This document shows positions 11,711-25,129 of a stretch of 64,000 nt of DNA, in pieces. How positions within the stretch are numbered: position 1 is the stretch's first letter; every line of letters starts with the position of its first letter. The DNA lies in NCBI GenBank assembly GCA_025667525.1, contig CM046882.1:549828630-549892629 (forward strand). The letters are read 5' to 3'. Under the pieces are notes generated by a model that was not told the origin of the DNA, did no database searches, and was given only the letters and a program-made list of their open reading frames with translations. The translations under genes were made by a program, and so were the position numbers. Origin of the DNA: Glebionis coronaria. Its lineage: Eukaryota > Streptophyta > Magnoliopsida > Asterales > Asteraceae.

Positions 11711-12928
11711 TTTTTTTATTTCTCTTCTTTTCTTTTGTTTTCAGTTTTCACCATGAATTTCGACACTCACAGATTCGTTAAGACGGAACCGTTTTTACAG
11801 GATGATTTCGACAGCCTCAAACTTCACTTGAAGATATCTTGTCTCATGTTGGCATGCTCGCTAAATCAGTCACAAGATATCTACCAACAATGTGAAATCT
11901 TCTCATAGGTGCGTGGTCTTATAAGTCGCAATTTATGCCAAATGATTCCTCCTGTTTAAACCAAACTTGGTCGTTTTATTGAAGATGGTTAGTCGTATGC
12001 TACTACAACTGCATAAGTGCTGGTCAACTGTCAACTAAACTACATAATTACATAAATGAACCTCATTGCTAATCTCATTAACTTCTTGCACCTTTTTTAG
12101 TTCAAGTACCTACCTGCAGGCTGCAGGCTGCAGCACCACATTTATAAGGGAGTCACTTATAAATATGTCGATATTCTTGTTTACTACCTCTACGATCTTA
12201 CTAGATATACACAGTAAGAACATGAACTTGTAAAGGCTCCAATTCCGATGCCTATGGAATGGTTTTAAGCTTCATCATTGCATCTTTGGAGCAATATCTA
12301 AACCGGTTGATGAACACCTTATGATTCCTTTCAATAATTCTAACGAATCCTTTTCAGAGACTGTGATTTCTCCTCTACCATGTCTAACTCCCTATGTGCA
12401 CATGAGAACTCGTTGTTTTCATAGTTTTACTTCAGTTTCTTGGATCATGTTACTTACGACTTCCTCAAGGCCTCAATAATTCAATGAGATGGTTTGTTTA
12501 ATCTACGGTTGACCCGTTGAAGAGAATTATCTTTGTATGTCGGCATATGCTTTACCGCATCTAGAGATGAACGCTTTTTTTTTGGCTACCAAAACAAAAT
12601 GAGTTGATTGACTGTAATTGATATCAGAACTAACAACATTACTAATTTCTCTCATTGTTAACTTAATAATACCTAGTTCAGATCTCACGTGTTATCAAGC
12701 GGTTTTTGGATTGCTCTTTGAAAGTGATCATACAAAGTTTGTTTTGTTTGGATGTCGTAATTATCAGATAATAAGATGTTTGCGTATATATATGCAGAGT
12801 ATTTAGTAGTTACCTGTGCAGACTTAAAGTTGATAAAGAAACTAGCTAGAATATTGTCGGTAAAATTCTAACTCAAATCGATTATTAGATGTAAATAAAC
12901 TTTATGTACACAGACTAATGTAACGACA
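11711..12928. other. Intergenic DNA 3' of the transporter
   Basis: No coding signal. A small 'gcaggct' repeat is at 12115-12131. The part next to 12928 is probably the transporter 3' UTR, as the gene ends at 12929 on the minus strand. Confidence 0.5.
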
Positions 12929-14919
12929 TTATTGTACTAATACATGTGGAACATGGCAATCTATGTTATCTGTTAATTCCTTCCCTTTCGTCTCAAATGG
13001 AAGCAGTATAACACTTAGTCCTGATAAAAGGATTGTAACCTCAAACAAAATTACTGGAAGTGTTTGGTGGCAACCACTACTCATCCCAACTGCTATCAAC
13101 GGGCATACCATCCCCCCGATTTTGCCTACTGCCGTTGTAATTCCAACTCCTGTTGCTCTTAAGTTTGTCGGATAGACCTACAACATATCCCCAAAAAAAT
13201 ATAAAAAGTATAAGGATATTTTTTCGTGAAAGGCAACATAAAAGGTAAAGGACATACCTCTGGGGCGTAGATACAAGCAACGGTGAAGCTTGTTGAAACG
13301 AACATACGTGCTCCAAATAAAAAGGCAGTGGTCATAATATCATTCTGATGGACAACCAACGGCAATAATAGGAGGAATCCTGAAATGACAAGAATTTCCA
13401 TGCACATCTTACGACCTATTCTGTCCAATGTCAAAGCTGCTATAACAAGCCCGGGAAGTTCTGCAATAGATACCCCCACGATCCAATCAAATTTTGATTA
13501 TATATAATTAGTAGTAAATGCAAGAAAACTTGAATCTTGTGTACCTGCCAAGCTAGTGATGAAAACGTTTACATAGAGGCTAGGATCCTTGATATCTCCT
13601 GATTGCAAAGTGGGTGGGTCACACTCGCTTTGGCCAATGCTTAGTTGTGAAATTAGCAAAATAATGCCATAATATGCAAAATTGTTGCAAAAGTACAACA
13701 ACCATAGGAGAAGCGTTGTTCGTATCAGATTAGGTGATAAAAGCATGATTATAGACGGAGATTTACTTTGGGAATCACAAGTTGTATTTGATATTAGGGG
13801 GAGTAACTGGTCATTCTTGGGCACGTCTTTTATCATATCAGAGATAAGGAGGCCTGTCGGAAGTTCTTTTTGGTTAAGTGCAGCTCCTTTTTCCAGAATA
13901 TATTGTGCCTCTGCTAACCTCCCGTGTGTACAAAGGTACCGTGGAGACTCAGGGACGAGACCATAAAACAATAACGCGACAAGATATGGAACTGCAGATA
14001 GTCCAAGTAGCCACCTCCAACCATAGCTAGGCATGATCCACTACAAGAGAATCATTTTGACAGCAATAAGAACTTAAGATTAATTTCTTGAGCTACAACT
14101 TATAGAAAGACATAGTTGCGCTTAGGCATTTTGGACATACCCAAGCAAGTGAAGCCTCCATTATTGTTCCAACTGTCCAAAAGGTTGAAAAAACAACCAT
14201 CCATAAGCCTCTGTTAGAAATGGGGATGAATTCTAGAAACCATGACGAACTTACATGCCCACCCCCAAGACCCAGACCAACAATGCAGCGAAGAACCAAT
14301 AAGGATGTATAATTTGGTGCGAAAGCACTCAAGAGCCCCGCCACAGTGGATATTATAGCTGCACCTAGAAGTCCCTTCCTGAATCGCCAAAAAAGTGACC
14401 ACGAAGAGGTTTAATAAGAGGAGCATTTATCTGATGTTATAACTTATTGCAAGAAAGTCGCCAAAAACTGTATAACTAATCAGTAAATTTACTCCTTTTA
14501 CCACCAAAAACTGTATAAACAAGTTGGGGACTTTCTTAATATGAACTCATCATATCAAACAGAATATAATTCTTTACTAAAAGTAGAATAATCAACAAGA
14601 CAAGAAAAGTTGGAAGAGCAAAATATGTATGCTGGTAAAGGAATTCTTACTTTCTTCCATACGAATCGGAAACAACACCCCACAAGTATGCTCCAACCAA
14701 CATACCGAAAAACGCTACAGTTGATATATAACTCTCTTCACTTGAAGAAAGCCCCCGCTCGGGTTGTATAGCTGGTCCGACAAACGACAAAAGCATCAAT
14801 TCCATCGCTTCTGCTACCCAACCAAGTCCAGCATATGCAAGTACAATAAGTTGGAACTTTCCAAATCCAATAATAGAAATTGCTTCATCTAATGTATATG
14901 TATATCCTTGATCAGCCAT
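12929..14919 (-). CDS. MFS transporter, organic cation/carnitine transporter 7-like
   Basis: Five exons join in frame: 14919-14651, 14378-14141, 14040-13545, 13460-13258 and 13177-12929. They total 1455 bases, or 484 residues plus stop; Arabidopsis OCT7 is about 500. All introns have GT-AG borders. The N-terminus (MADQGYTYTLDEAISIIGFGKFQ) and YAGLGWVAEAMELMLLSF match the OCT7/NiaP-like branch of the major facilitator superfamily. The loop 2-3 motif GVVSDSYGRK is at residues 81-90, with a second copy, DRIGRK, in the C-terminal half. Further family marks are LRCIVGLGLGGG, SFTVACIYAPEVYPT and GKIGGMVCP. Twelve hydrophobic segments are expected. It would move small organic ions across a membrane; the substrate cannot be read from sequence. 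No stop or frameshift was seen. It lies between the duplicated blocks, single copy. Confidence 0.93.
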
Positions 14920-15918
14920 CTAACTATCAAGACACAAAAGTTACAAATATAGTCAAAAACAATATTTGAAACTTCAAAACATGCAAATTAAGTGCTGATT
15001 ACCACTTCGTTAGAATCCGAAAATCTGTTATCTTCTTGCAAAAACTTTGATAACCAACGACGCTAAACGACGTATGGCCTGCTTTAAAGACGATATGTGA
15101 AAGACGATGATCGATGTTCAAGCGAGAACTTTTGAGAATTCTTAGTAGAATCAAAGCATGGTTTTGTTGATAATAAACTAGCTAGACTGAAATATTATAA
15201 GTTGATGAATTATTGAATCAAATTTTGTAAGAATGAAAAAGCTGGTTTTATAAACGACAGAAACTTAACATTGTATATAATTGCGTTTGTTAAGTTATAT
15301 ATTATTGTATGACCATACTATATTTTTTAGACAGAATAATGAGTGGTTGACGTGGGATCCATGAATTAAAATTATAATAAAAACAATATTTAGGGTATGT
15401 TTGGCAATAATAATAGGAACCGGAGTAGATTGTTCGAACTGCTTGCTAAAGTGATTGCTAAATAGGTCGAGAAAGAGGTTACATAAAAATACAATTTAAA
15501 ATTGGCAACCAATAACATAGAGAAACTAATATTACAAAGACCGCACAACTTTAACATTAAATGAAAATATTTTTATACCATTTAATACATTTTTATACCC
15601 ATTATTTGATATTTTTCCTTCTCCCTCCTCTTCCCGCACGACCGCACATGTGGCAAATCTTTACGGTTTAGGAAACCTTTGTGATTATTGAGCCATTAAT
15701 CCCTGTATGCGAAAGAAATGGATATTCTTTCTACGTTTCTTTTCTAACTATAAAGAAATACTTGATTTATCTGCCTAGTATGACGTTGTAATCTTTCAAA
15801 AATTGGAAACTAATTTATGAAAGAATTGGAATAAAAATAGAAGTCACTAATATTGATAACTTCTATGGAGATTATCAAATTGTTTTTGTAACGGTCAATC
15901 CAATGATTTTATGCGGCA
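14920..15918. other. Upstream region of the transporter
   Basis: AT-rich non-coding DNA that should hold the promoter and 5' UTR of the minus-strand transporter. No clear motif was picked out. Confidence 0.5.
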
Positions 15919-16230
15919 TTGGTTTTTGGCCTGCAAACATCCATATATAATCGAGCAATATGGTACTCTCTTTTAGCATCTAAAATGGATGTGCAGGCAA
16001 CATATTTCACAAGGAAGGCCGTGTTCTTGACTGTTTATGTGGAAAAGCCGATAAAGAGATGTCGTCCATCAATTAATAGGCATATCGAAAAGTCAGAGAA
16101 GGGTGGATGGTACAATAGAAGAGCCGAGCTTCTTAGCTACTCAAGTCGCTTAAGAGACCTTGCAAAATCTACATGTGCGTATTCATTTTCTCATCGAAGC
16201 GAGTCTTTGGTAGTTTCAAAAACAGATTAA
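15919..16230 (+). CDS. Possible small ORF of unknown function
   Basis: An uninterrupted frame of 103 codons. The second half is basic and looks more protein-like than chance frames nearby, with NRRAELLSYSSRLRDLAK as a possible amphipathic helix. No signal peptide or membrane segment. The AT content and the absence of a known family leave it uncertain: it could be one exon of a plant-conserved small protein or a chance frame. It sits just left of duplication copy B and is not in copy A. Confidence 0.25.
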   Translation: MVFGLQTSIYNRAIWYSLLASKMDVQATYFTRKAVFLTVYVEKPIKRCRPSINRHIEKSEKGGWYNRRAELLSYSSRLRDLAKSTCAYSFSHRSESLVVSKTD

Positions 16231-16563
16231 CAGCCATCTTCACCTCAGGTGAGCAACCAGTGGAACCACCACTACTTTTACAATCCAATAGTAAAGTTAA
16301 TTTGCAAACACAGATATCCAACAATCAAAAGTCAAAACCATGATCATGAAAATTGAGATTTCAAGCAAAATGTCATAACGGTTTAATTTGATTTATTTGG
16401 TAGATAATTCCAAGTCAAGAAAAGCAACATGTGAAAAAGCATCAAGGTTGCTTTGAATTGATATCCACGTTCAAGTTCAGCAACGCCAACACACAGACTA
16501 CAAAGAAGAATACGGTGAAAATATTTCTCTCCAAAGTGATGACGTCAGTACAAAAGTATAGGT
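16231..16563. other. Intergenic DNA before duplication copy B
   Basis: Nothing recognised. The left breakpoint of copy B is at 16564, and its flank has no likeness to the left flank of copy A beyond a few bases. Confidence 0.5.
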
Positions 16564-17178
16564 AAATGGTTTAAAATAAAGGATGTTTGGTTTTATGAAA
16601 TGTGGCGGATAATAGTAATTAAACATATCTCAATGCACTCTCGTTTATAAAGTTAAAAACGACACACCAGCTATTAGACATAATACAAATGTGGCGGATG
16701 ATAGTAATTAAACATATCTCAATGCACTCTCGTTTATAAAGATAAAAAACGACACACCAACAAACCCAGAAGTCTCAACATAAGCCGGAAAATTGGGTTT
16801 ATGAAGTATAAGCCGAAAAACAAATAAGCTCATAAGCTTAAACAAACATATGGAGCGGGCGAGTCTTTGACTTAGTTGAGGTTTTCCCTTGGGGAGGGCG
16901 AGTCTTCGATTCAGTTGTACATGGTTGTTTTAGACTCGTTCCCGGGTCTCACACCCAGGGTGTATCTAGTGAGGTTTGCAATGAGTTCTATATTGTGCGG
17001 TCAGATGACTTACCACTACCGTTTGGTGGTGGTTAAATAATGGAAAGGTGTTTTTTTCGAGAGAAAACGCAGTTTTGAAACAGTAGATAACCAGTTTTGA
17101 GTGTTTGGGGCTGCGTTTTTGAAGCTGGTTATCTATTTGCTGAGGAAAGAACTTGAATGAGATGGTACTTTTGAGTGT

Positions 17179-17405
17179 TTGGCCGAAGATAAGTGGCAAA
17201 TTGGCAATATCTTAACACGCATATACCATTCTGGTGATTTTCTAGCAGGGTCAAAGATCCGCGGACGATGGGGTGGGTTTGAAACATTGGACAAATGGGT
17301 TACAGGGGCATTTGCTAGTCATACAACAGTTTCTATGAAGGATGAATCAAGCAAATCTTTGGGTTGGTGAATCAGGTCACGAGAACTAGAGGGTAAAGCC
17401 TTTGC
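17179..17405 (+). pseudogene. Fragment of a conserved plant protein of unknown role (copy B)
   Basis: The open frame gives KWQIGNILTRIYHSGDFLA, then SKIRGRWGGFETLDKWVTGAF, ASHTTVSMKDES, a frame change, and WVGESGHEN followed by a stop. This is the more complete version. The motif GRWGGFETL..WVTGAF recalls a conserved plant protein I cannot name with certainty. It covers perhaps 70 residues, probably one exon. Confidence 0.55.
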
Positions 17406-17723
17406 CGATTAAAATCTTATACATATATGATACTAGCTAAAAGACCCGTGAAATTCACGGGTATATATTTAAGTAACGTCAAAAAAAGTAGTGAACGACA
17501 TTACTTGTTATGAATTTATAACTTAGAAAAACCATAGTCGGGCAGATACAAAAACTTGATTAATATGTATCGTTGCTTAGTTGTTATATATGGTCAAATC
17601 ACAGGCCAAACATGATGCCCATAAGACGTGGATTCCTTTCTTTTCAAGTACCTCTGCCCCTTTATTTACATAAATGAACAAAGTATAACCCTGCTAATCG
17701 ACCTAGATAGCTAATCTTTCGCT

Positions 17724-17964
17724 TATGTCTTAAAGCTTCCACGACACCTCCCTTATACCCTGCAGAATCTGAACTGACTCCAACGTATCAGAAACAATCA
17801 TCACCCTCTCGATTGCTAGGTCCTTTATGTTTGTTAACATAGATAGAGCAAATAATATTGCCTCCAATTATGTCTCAAGTCGAGGTCACCTCTACGTGGC
17901 TTACAAATAGGAATGTCACGTCTCAATGCTACTTCTTCCTATGACCAGGAATTATAGATCGGCT
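17724..17964 (-). pseudogene. RNase H-like domain fragment (copy B)
   Basis: Same as the copy A fragment: LEAILFALSML and IVSDTLESVQIL on the minus strand, between stop codons. Confidence 0.6.
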
Positions 17965-18479
17965 ATTCTTTCCTTCCATCAAGAAAGGCACCTCTGGACG
18001 TCTACTTCAACTTCAGCCACTTCTAGAGGTAACAATTTATCGTGAGTCACTATTAAATGGATATGGATTTCTTTCCCCGGGGTAACAATTTATCGTGAGT
18101 GCTAATTTTTCCATTAAAGTTATCACACTTTAGTTCACACTCATTTTTCTCAAGAAAGCCAGCTCATCACCAGTCGTAGAGATTAGAGATGATTATGCGC
18201 CCATAAACGTACTATCTGTACACACAAATGGCCACTCAGGCATAAAAAATTAGCATTTGCTGTCGGCATTGATACAGATATGGGTAATACGGTCGATTCG
18301 ATAGTACTTTGAATTCACATGCAATAATGACTATATAGATAATGATCATGATTAGTAAAAACTGTCTTACAAGGTAATAACATAGTTGATTGCAAATTCC
18401 ATAACCGATCATGCACATATCTTGTAGCGATTCTACTTTTACACATGGCTTATATCTCTATGTTGAATACATGTATTGC

Positions 18480-19032
18480 AGTGCGCATACGGATTGCATT
18501 GTAACCGAAGATCTGGAAGTGGCAGACATCTTTCTACGTCAGGTTGACAGGTTCTCATTCTTGTAATTGTTATTATATGGATTTATGTTTAGTGCTGCTG
18601 TATTCGATAACACAAGCACAAGATTCAGTGATGGATTTCGTTTTGGACTCGCGCAGAGGTATCATATATGTAATCATTATTAATCTAGAATACCGTATCA
18701 ATATATTTTGCTGTTAATAATAGTCTTATTGATTGGCCAATTAAATGACATGTTGGTATAAGTATAAGCAGGATCCATGCTCGTGGTCCTGTAGGAGTTG
18801 AAGGATTGCTAACAACGCTATGTTATACCCGTGGTTTTCTATTATTTACAAGAATTGATAGATTTTATATTCAGTATGTGGTATTTCGAGTAATTTATCC
18901 TTTTGCTATGTTTTCAAATCCCACGTTATGATCTGCGTGATATGGTTTGTTTATATTTTAGGATTGCTATAGAAAATGGACATGTGGTTGATACGATAAA
19001 GGGGTGGTGTATACTCACAAAGACCTCACTCA
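18480..19032 (+). pseudogene. P5CS fragment (copy B)
   Basis: Exon order as in copy [58 protein letters not shown], then KGVVYTHKDL. About 40 bp after the first exon are lost relative to copy A (SSRISNIYA segment). It lacks the rest of the enzyme and cannot act. Confidence 0.9.
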
Positions 19033-19997
19033 ACAAGCTTAAAATCCTTTGCTCTCGGGTATCATCAACCTGAACCTGGATGGTAGCCACTGCATGATTC
19101 TTGCCTGAGCAACCCTTATCAAGTCAAATAGCTAGATGAAGCTTGCAACGCTAGTCGTGTGTTTTTTCTCCAAAATGTTGTAAAGTCACATTTAACGCCA
19201 GCTTTCTATGTGTTCGTGATGTGAGTGGATCAGGCTGTCGAGAAAACTATCTATCTAATAAGTAATCCGATTCGTTTTGGGGATAGAGGGGTTAAATGAG
19301 AGTGAGTGTGTTAGAACTGTGTGTTGAGACAAGTAATCAAATAATAATTCGATTCCTTTTGGGGATAGAGGGGTTGAAGCTGAAGCTCAGGTACCAAAAG
19401 GAATATGTAAACACAAACGAAGTTAAGAAAACACACACAATATGTTTATTTTAGTTCAGTGTGTATGCTTTCAGCGTGTATTCATTCAGCGTGTATTCAG
19501 TGTGTTTATTCATAGTGTGTTGAGTTCATGGTGTGTTCAGTGTTTGTTGCATCTCAGTGAACTAAAACATACATCGCTGGACACCGTTTAGGTTGCCAAA
19601 TAACCATTAAATACCTTTATTTCTAAAACCAAAAGTCCCCTGGCCAAAACTATCGCAATCTGTCATAGTACATTATTTTCTACAATTAACAAAGCTAATG
19701 ACAAACAATCAAAACCCACAAAAACATAAACTGGTGTAGCGCAAAATAAGCACTACTAAATTGTCCAAACACAAAAATGGGTGTTTCATTTGTTCCAGGC
19801 TTTTTGTTACAGCAACAACAAAGAAAAAATAGCTGGCAAGTCACATAAGGTTAGAATTTGTTTTACGTGTTATGGCTAGCATGAAAACCTTCCCTCAACA
19901 AACATCCATCATCAACCAGCAACCTGTAATACTTCACTAGCTAGTTGATTCAGCTTATATAGCCGGCTTATGGCTTATTTGATTTTGGGCTTATGTT

Positions 19998-20445
19998 TCA
20001 TGAGCTCACTTTTTGTGCCTTAAAGAAGCCATCATTGGGAGGCAAACCTAAGTTACGACCTTTGCTTATGAAACTCGCTAGAAGCTGACCTCCTGCGTAA
20101 CTCGAAGAATATAGATGATCAAAATGATTCACAAACTCTAAAACACTAAGTTTATCGTATGTGTAAAACTGGAAATTCACATAATCGATAACATGCCCAT
20201 ATTTCTCCCATAAAGCCAAGTAATGACTGTTGACAAGCTCATCATCTTCATATGGGGCAATAGAAGTAAATTTGATGGTTCGGGTTTTCTTTAGAGTTGT
20301 AATAAATGCATTCAGCAAAAGTGTCTTCGTCGTGTGAGTGGAAGTTTTCGTAGTCAATGTCGATACCATCTAAATTGTGTTGCTTTATCATGCTAGTTAA
20401 GGAAGAAACTGCATTTTTAACCCATGAAGGTGTAATGGACTTCAA
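19998..20445 (-). pseudogene. GH18 chitinase-like fragment with catalytic motif (copy B)
   Basis: Nearly identical to 7408-7855, with [10 protein letters not shown] intact, the same frameshift after AECI and the same short C-terminus. Two amino-acid changes (S to P near the start, Y to H before NLDGID). The shared lesions show the gene was dead before duplication. Confidence 0.85.
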
Positions 20446-20959
20446 CTTTAGAGTTTATTGGCATATCTGTTAGCTTGACTGAGTCAGATTCAGCACCAAA
20501 GTCGTGTAAAGGATTCGAGTTTGCAGCTGTTTAGTCATCAACAGATGATTGGATTAGTTCAAGAACACAAGGTGGCATACTGACATATATCAACTCCAAA
20601 TCTAGTACTATATATATATATCTGGTATGGTCAACTATGGGCCAAGATCTACATTATGTTTTAGGCCGAAGATATGTTAACTTATGATTTCTAATTTCAT
20701 GAACTGAAAATTGAGAACTGTAACATCTGAATTAATCAGATAAATTAGGGAGGAAGACCCCAAATTTTTTCTCGTAACTCTGTGACTTTGTGGTGCTGAA
20801 CTGCTGATATTAGCCTAAATCTCATGAACAAGAATTAGTTATAAAGCTGAATAAAAACTAATGAAATATTGGAAATTGTAGCGTATATCATTATAAAGAT
20901 ACATTACTAGATATAACAAGGTTACAAACATAGAAAACAGATAGAATGTTACATGCATA

Positions 20960-21773
20960 CTAATGAGGGACAGCTAGCAACGCTTGTGATTTCTTTTCAT
21001 ATTTGAAACCTAAAGCCTTTGAATCATCTGCAGACCAAACAAAGATCCCACCAAGTTTACCCTGGCTCTTAAGCCTGCTACACACAGTAAAGAACCTGTT
21101 TTGTGGTGACAGGCCACCACTTCCGGCACTAATGAAGCTAGCCAAGATACTGCCTCCATAATTCGACCTTTGTGTCTGAAAATAAGTCATAAACTGCGAA
21201 ACAGTGGTCCCTTTATCATACGCATAAAATTGAAAACTAACATAGTCCATAACATGACCGTAGCTTTTCCAAAGAGCCATGTAATGACTCTGAACATCAC
21301 CATCATCAAAAGGAGCTATAGATGCGAACGAAATGACTCCAAGTTATACTCTTGGATGATCTTAGTAAGTGAAGAAACAGCGTTAGCAACCCACGAATCA
21401 AACCGAAGAAGGGCTAAAGTAACAACTTTCTTCATTCACACTGGCACACTCAAAACTTTGACATTTGGATGTTGACTTTTGATTGATGAAACTTGTGAAG
21501 GGCTGAGATTATCGCTGTCCCAAAACACGTTGAATTGGCCATTGGTTGGTGAGGCTGACAGGCTGTAGATGAAGTGGTGTTAGTCGATAGCGAAAGCAAG
21601 TAGTGGAATTGGACGTTTGGGTTGATGGGCACGTCCGAAAATTTGTCATTTTTGAACTTTGCTGCAATATATGCACGAAACAGGTCTGGTTTTGATATTG
21701 TGGCTTGTGTTGATGTTATGGAAAAAAGTGATTGTAGAGTGAAAATAAGTATGAAAAGCCTAAAGAAGTCCAT
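20960..21773 (-). pseudogene. GH18 chitinase-like pseudogene, catalytic segment deleted (copy B)
   Basis: Start at 21773 with the same signal peptide. A 4-bp loss relative to copy A near 21600 shifts the frame after QFHYLL, and a further deletion near 21440 removes the LSIGGD strand. The deletion of the DxxDxDxE segment is shared with copy A. The distal part from [13 protein letters not shown] to the end is still open. Confidence 0.87.
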
Positions 21774-22846
21774 TTAATTGTGTTTAATGTTTAAGTGATC
21801 AAAAGACACGGGAAAAAAGCAGTTAAATAGGAATCACCTGAAGTCAATATTCAGATTTGGTGGCGCAAGTGGGTTTCAGCTGTTGTTGATTGATAGAAGT
21901 GCATTCATGTTTGTTCACTGAATGTTGCTATGCTTGACAATCATACAGATATCCTAGAACACCTTTCTTTCAAGAGTTGATGCACAAGTCTATCAAATAA
22001 GAGATGTAACCACAATTCAACAAAAATAAATGGTCAACAAGGTTAATCAAAAGTAGATGCAATAATAACCACATTTGACTTATACTGCTAGTACAATCAC
22101 TGAATCAATAACCTAACAGTTTAACCAAATAAACACAAAGCCATATATTTCAACTAATTGCAATCGACAATATTTTCTGACCCAAAATGGGTTCACCGTT
22201 GGGTTATTATATACTTGTAAATCAGGGGTGCCATTAGTTGGTATTGGGTTCTCATATCAGGTGTGATCGATTGCGCAGGCTAAGATATAATGGACTCCAA
22301 CCTATAAAGTTTATTGGCATATCTGTTACGTTGACTTGAGTCAGATTCAGCAAATATGTACTCACGAAAAATATCCTGAGTTTGCAGAAGTTCAATCAAC
22401 AAACAAATTAACGTATTGGGTCTAGAAAACCAAGGAAGTTGTACATCAACTAGATCAAATAGATAAAAGCAGTGTTTAGATTGTTATCCAAACTCTATGT
22501 AAGCCAATTAATTCTATACCAAATTGAACAAGAGGGAAATCAATTCCCAATATTGAAGGTGTGTTTGGAAAGCTTTTGCTTAAGTGCTTATTCTTTAAAT
22601 TTCTATACCAAATTTGAAAACAAACTGAACCAAGCACCACAGTTTATCAAAAAACAGACGATACACAAAAAACTCATATAGCTAGAAAATCAACTTGATA
22701 ACTTGATTATTGGTAACACCATCTTTAACACAAATTTAACTAGAATACTTGTTAATACGAACAAATACTACCCAAACCATCCAAATTTGAACACAATAAA
22801 ACCCCCTACACATACAGCAAGACTTAAAGCCCAATCCGAAACACAA

Positions 22847-23203
<357 letters not shown>

Positions 23204-23901
23204 TTATAAAATCGAATCCATTTTTTATAAAATTAACCATCAAATGAGTGAAGATTATATCTATGATAAAGTAGAAATCTGTCAAGATTTAACAAAATGC
23301 CGAATTATAAAAAATTAGGGTCTTGTGAAATTGATTAAATATATATAAAATTAAGCAGATGGTTATCATGAAGATAAAATAAAAGTTTAGATTTATTTAA
23401 CAATTAAGATATTTATATAAAATAAAGAAGATAAACGATAAATTAAAGTTTAAAAAGGTGAAATTAATTGAATAAAAGATAAAAGAGTGTGTACCTGAAA
23501 TGTGTGTGAAATTAATTGATTGTGATGACTGATGAAGGGGAAATGTGGGGATGGGGTATATATAGTGGGTGAATGGGTAGAAGGTTAATGTGTATTAGTT
23601 TGGAGTGTTAGTGATCGTTCGATTAAGATGTGTGGTGATGGACGCTTTGGATTAGGTGAAAGTCACACGGATCGGTGACTTGGCATATGGGTTGTGCTTT
23701 TATGGGGGAAAATGAGCGGGGTGAGGGTTTTTGTTTGAAAATTTTTGAATGAAATATGGCTTGTATCTTGGCGGGTTTTTCTTTTTTACTAGCAAAAGAA
23801 AATGTATTTCGAATGGAGGGTGTTTGGACTTCTTCTTAAATTGTTTATTTGTTTAACATTTTATTACAAAATGCGATTGTTTAGAGCATATGCAATGGTT
23901 A

Positions 23902-24197
23902 GGGTGCGTTTGGTTCATTGTAATGCATGATAATTCATTGTAATTGTAATGTGAATTACGTTTCAATCATGTTTGGTTGGAAGTGTGAAATTAATTGTAA
24001 CTCAAATTATATTACAATGACTGTTTGGTTTGCATTTGTAATTGTAAGTCACACATTACAATTACATTAATGGAGGGGATTTGGATTACTTAGGATGTTA
24101 GATAGAAAGTTTTGAATTACGTTTTAATTCAGTATTTGTATATTTTAAAAAATCTGTATTTATAAAGAATACTACGTAATAATGTTAATAATAAAAG

Positions 24198-24234
<37 letters not shown>

Positions 24235-24400
24235 TAATTAAACAAATTAATAATAATAATAATAATAATTAAATATAATAATTATTATTAATATTTTTAT
24301 TATTAAAATTATTATTAACAAAAAGTTAATATTTATGTATTATTATTTTAAATAAAATATTTATAATTATATTAATTAAATATATAATTGATAAAATCAA
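23902..24400. repeat. MITE-like AT-rich repeat, longer copy
   Basis: It begins 'gggtgcgtttggttcattgt' and runs through 'gaattacgttttaattcag' into an AT core with (AAT)n at about 24195-24230. About 420 bp, from 23983 to 24400, matches 44466-44883. Terminal inverted repeats could not be paired, so the class is unsure. Confidence 0.6.
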
Positions 24401-24794
24401 TAAAATAATAAATATTATATTTAAAATATTAATAAAATAATTCTTTTATATATAAAATTAAGAAAATTAAATATTAAAATAATAAATTAATTGTTAATAA
24501 AACATTATTATCAAAAAATAAAAAACTTTTACCTTTAAAGTATAATTATTATTAAAAATATATTATTATACAAATAAAATATTTAAAATATTATTAAAAA
24601 AATAATATATAAGATTAAAAAAAATTATTAATACGAATGGGTTAATATATATCAAAGTTACTAAAGTTTGCTCAAAAATTCAAATATGTTACTATAATTT
24701 AAAGCGTTACAGATAAGTTACTCAAGTTTTGGTTATTTGTTACATAGGTTACCTGATATGTTTTAACCCATTACTACCGGTAAAATGTCTATGT

Positions 24795-24847
<53 letters not shown>

Positions 24848-25003
24848 TTTAGTAATATTAAATTTTTAATTAGTCCTAAAATGTGAGGTTCTTTTCAGAA
24901 CCAAATAAATGTACAGAACTGCGAGAACCAACTTTTTACTCTTAAAATGCACATGTATTTTCATCATGTTAGTTCATCAAGTAGTTATTCATGGATTTTC
25001 ATC
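24401..25003. other. AT-rich DNA with (TA)n microsatellite
   Basis: No gene. A run of about 24 TA units lies at 24798-24845, preceded by a 'gttac' rich segment (24650-24770) with the look of a decayed repeat. Confidence 0.6.
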
Positions 25004-25129
25004 AAATAATTAATGTCTACGTGGATAAGAGATACATGTTGTCAACAAGTTGCCCATACTCAAATTACTCTAAGGATGGGCAACTTGTTGACAACCTGTA
25101 TCTCTTATCCACGTCGACATTAATTATTT
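25004..25129. repeat. Foldback: 54-bp inverted repeat with 18-nt loop
   Basis: The left arm 25004-25057 pairs with the right arm 25076-25129. Shared blocks are ATTAATGTC, CGTGGATAAGAGATAC and TTGTCAACAAGTTGCCCAT, with very few mismatches. Weaker pairing seems to extend outward. It could be a foldback MITE, a small-RNA hairpin or the centre of a palindromic element. Confidence 0.85.

Noticed and set aside
16850..17040. tRNA-derived SINE (gactcgttcccgggtctcac as box B)
   Set aside because: Box A and a tail could not be found and box B fits poorly.
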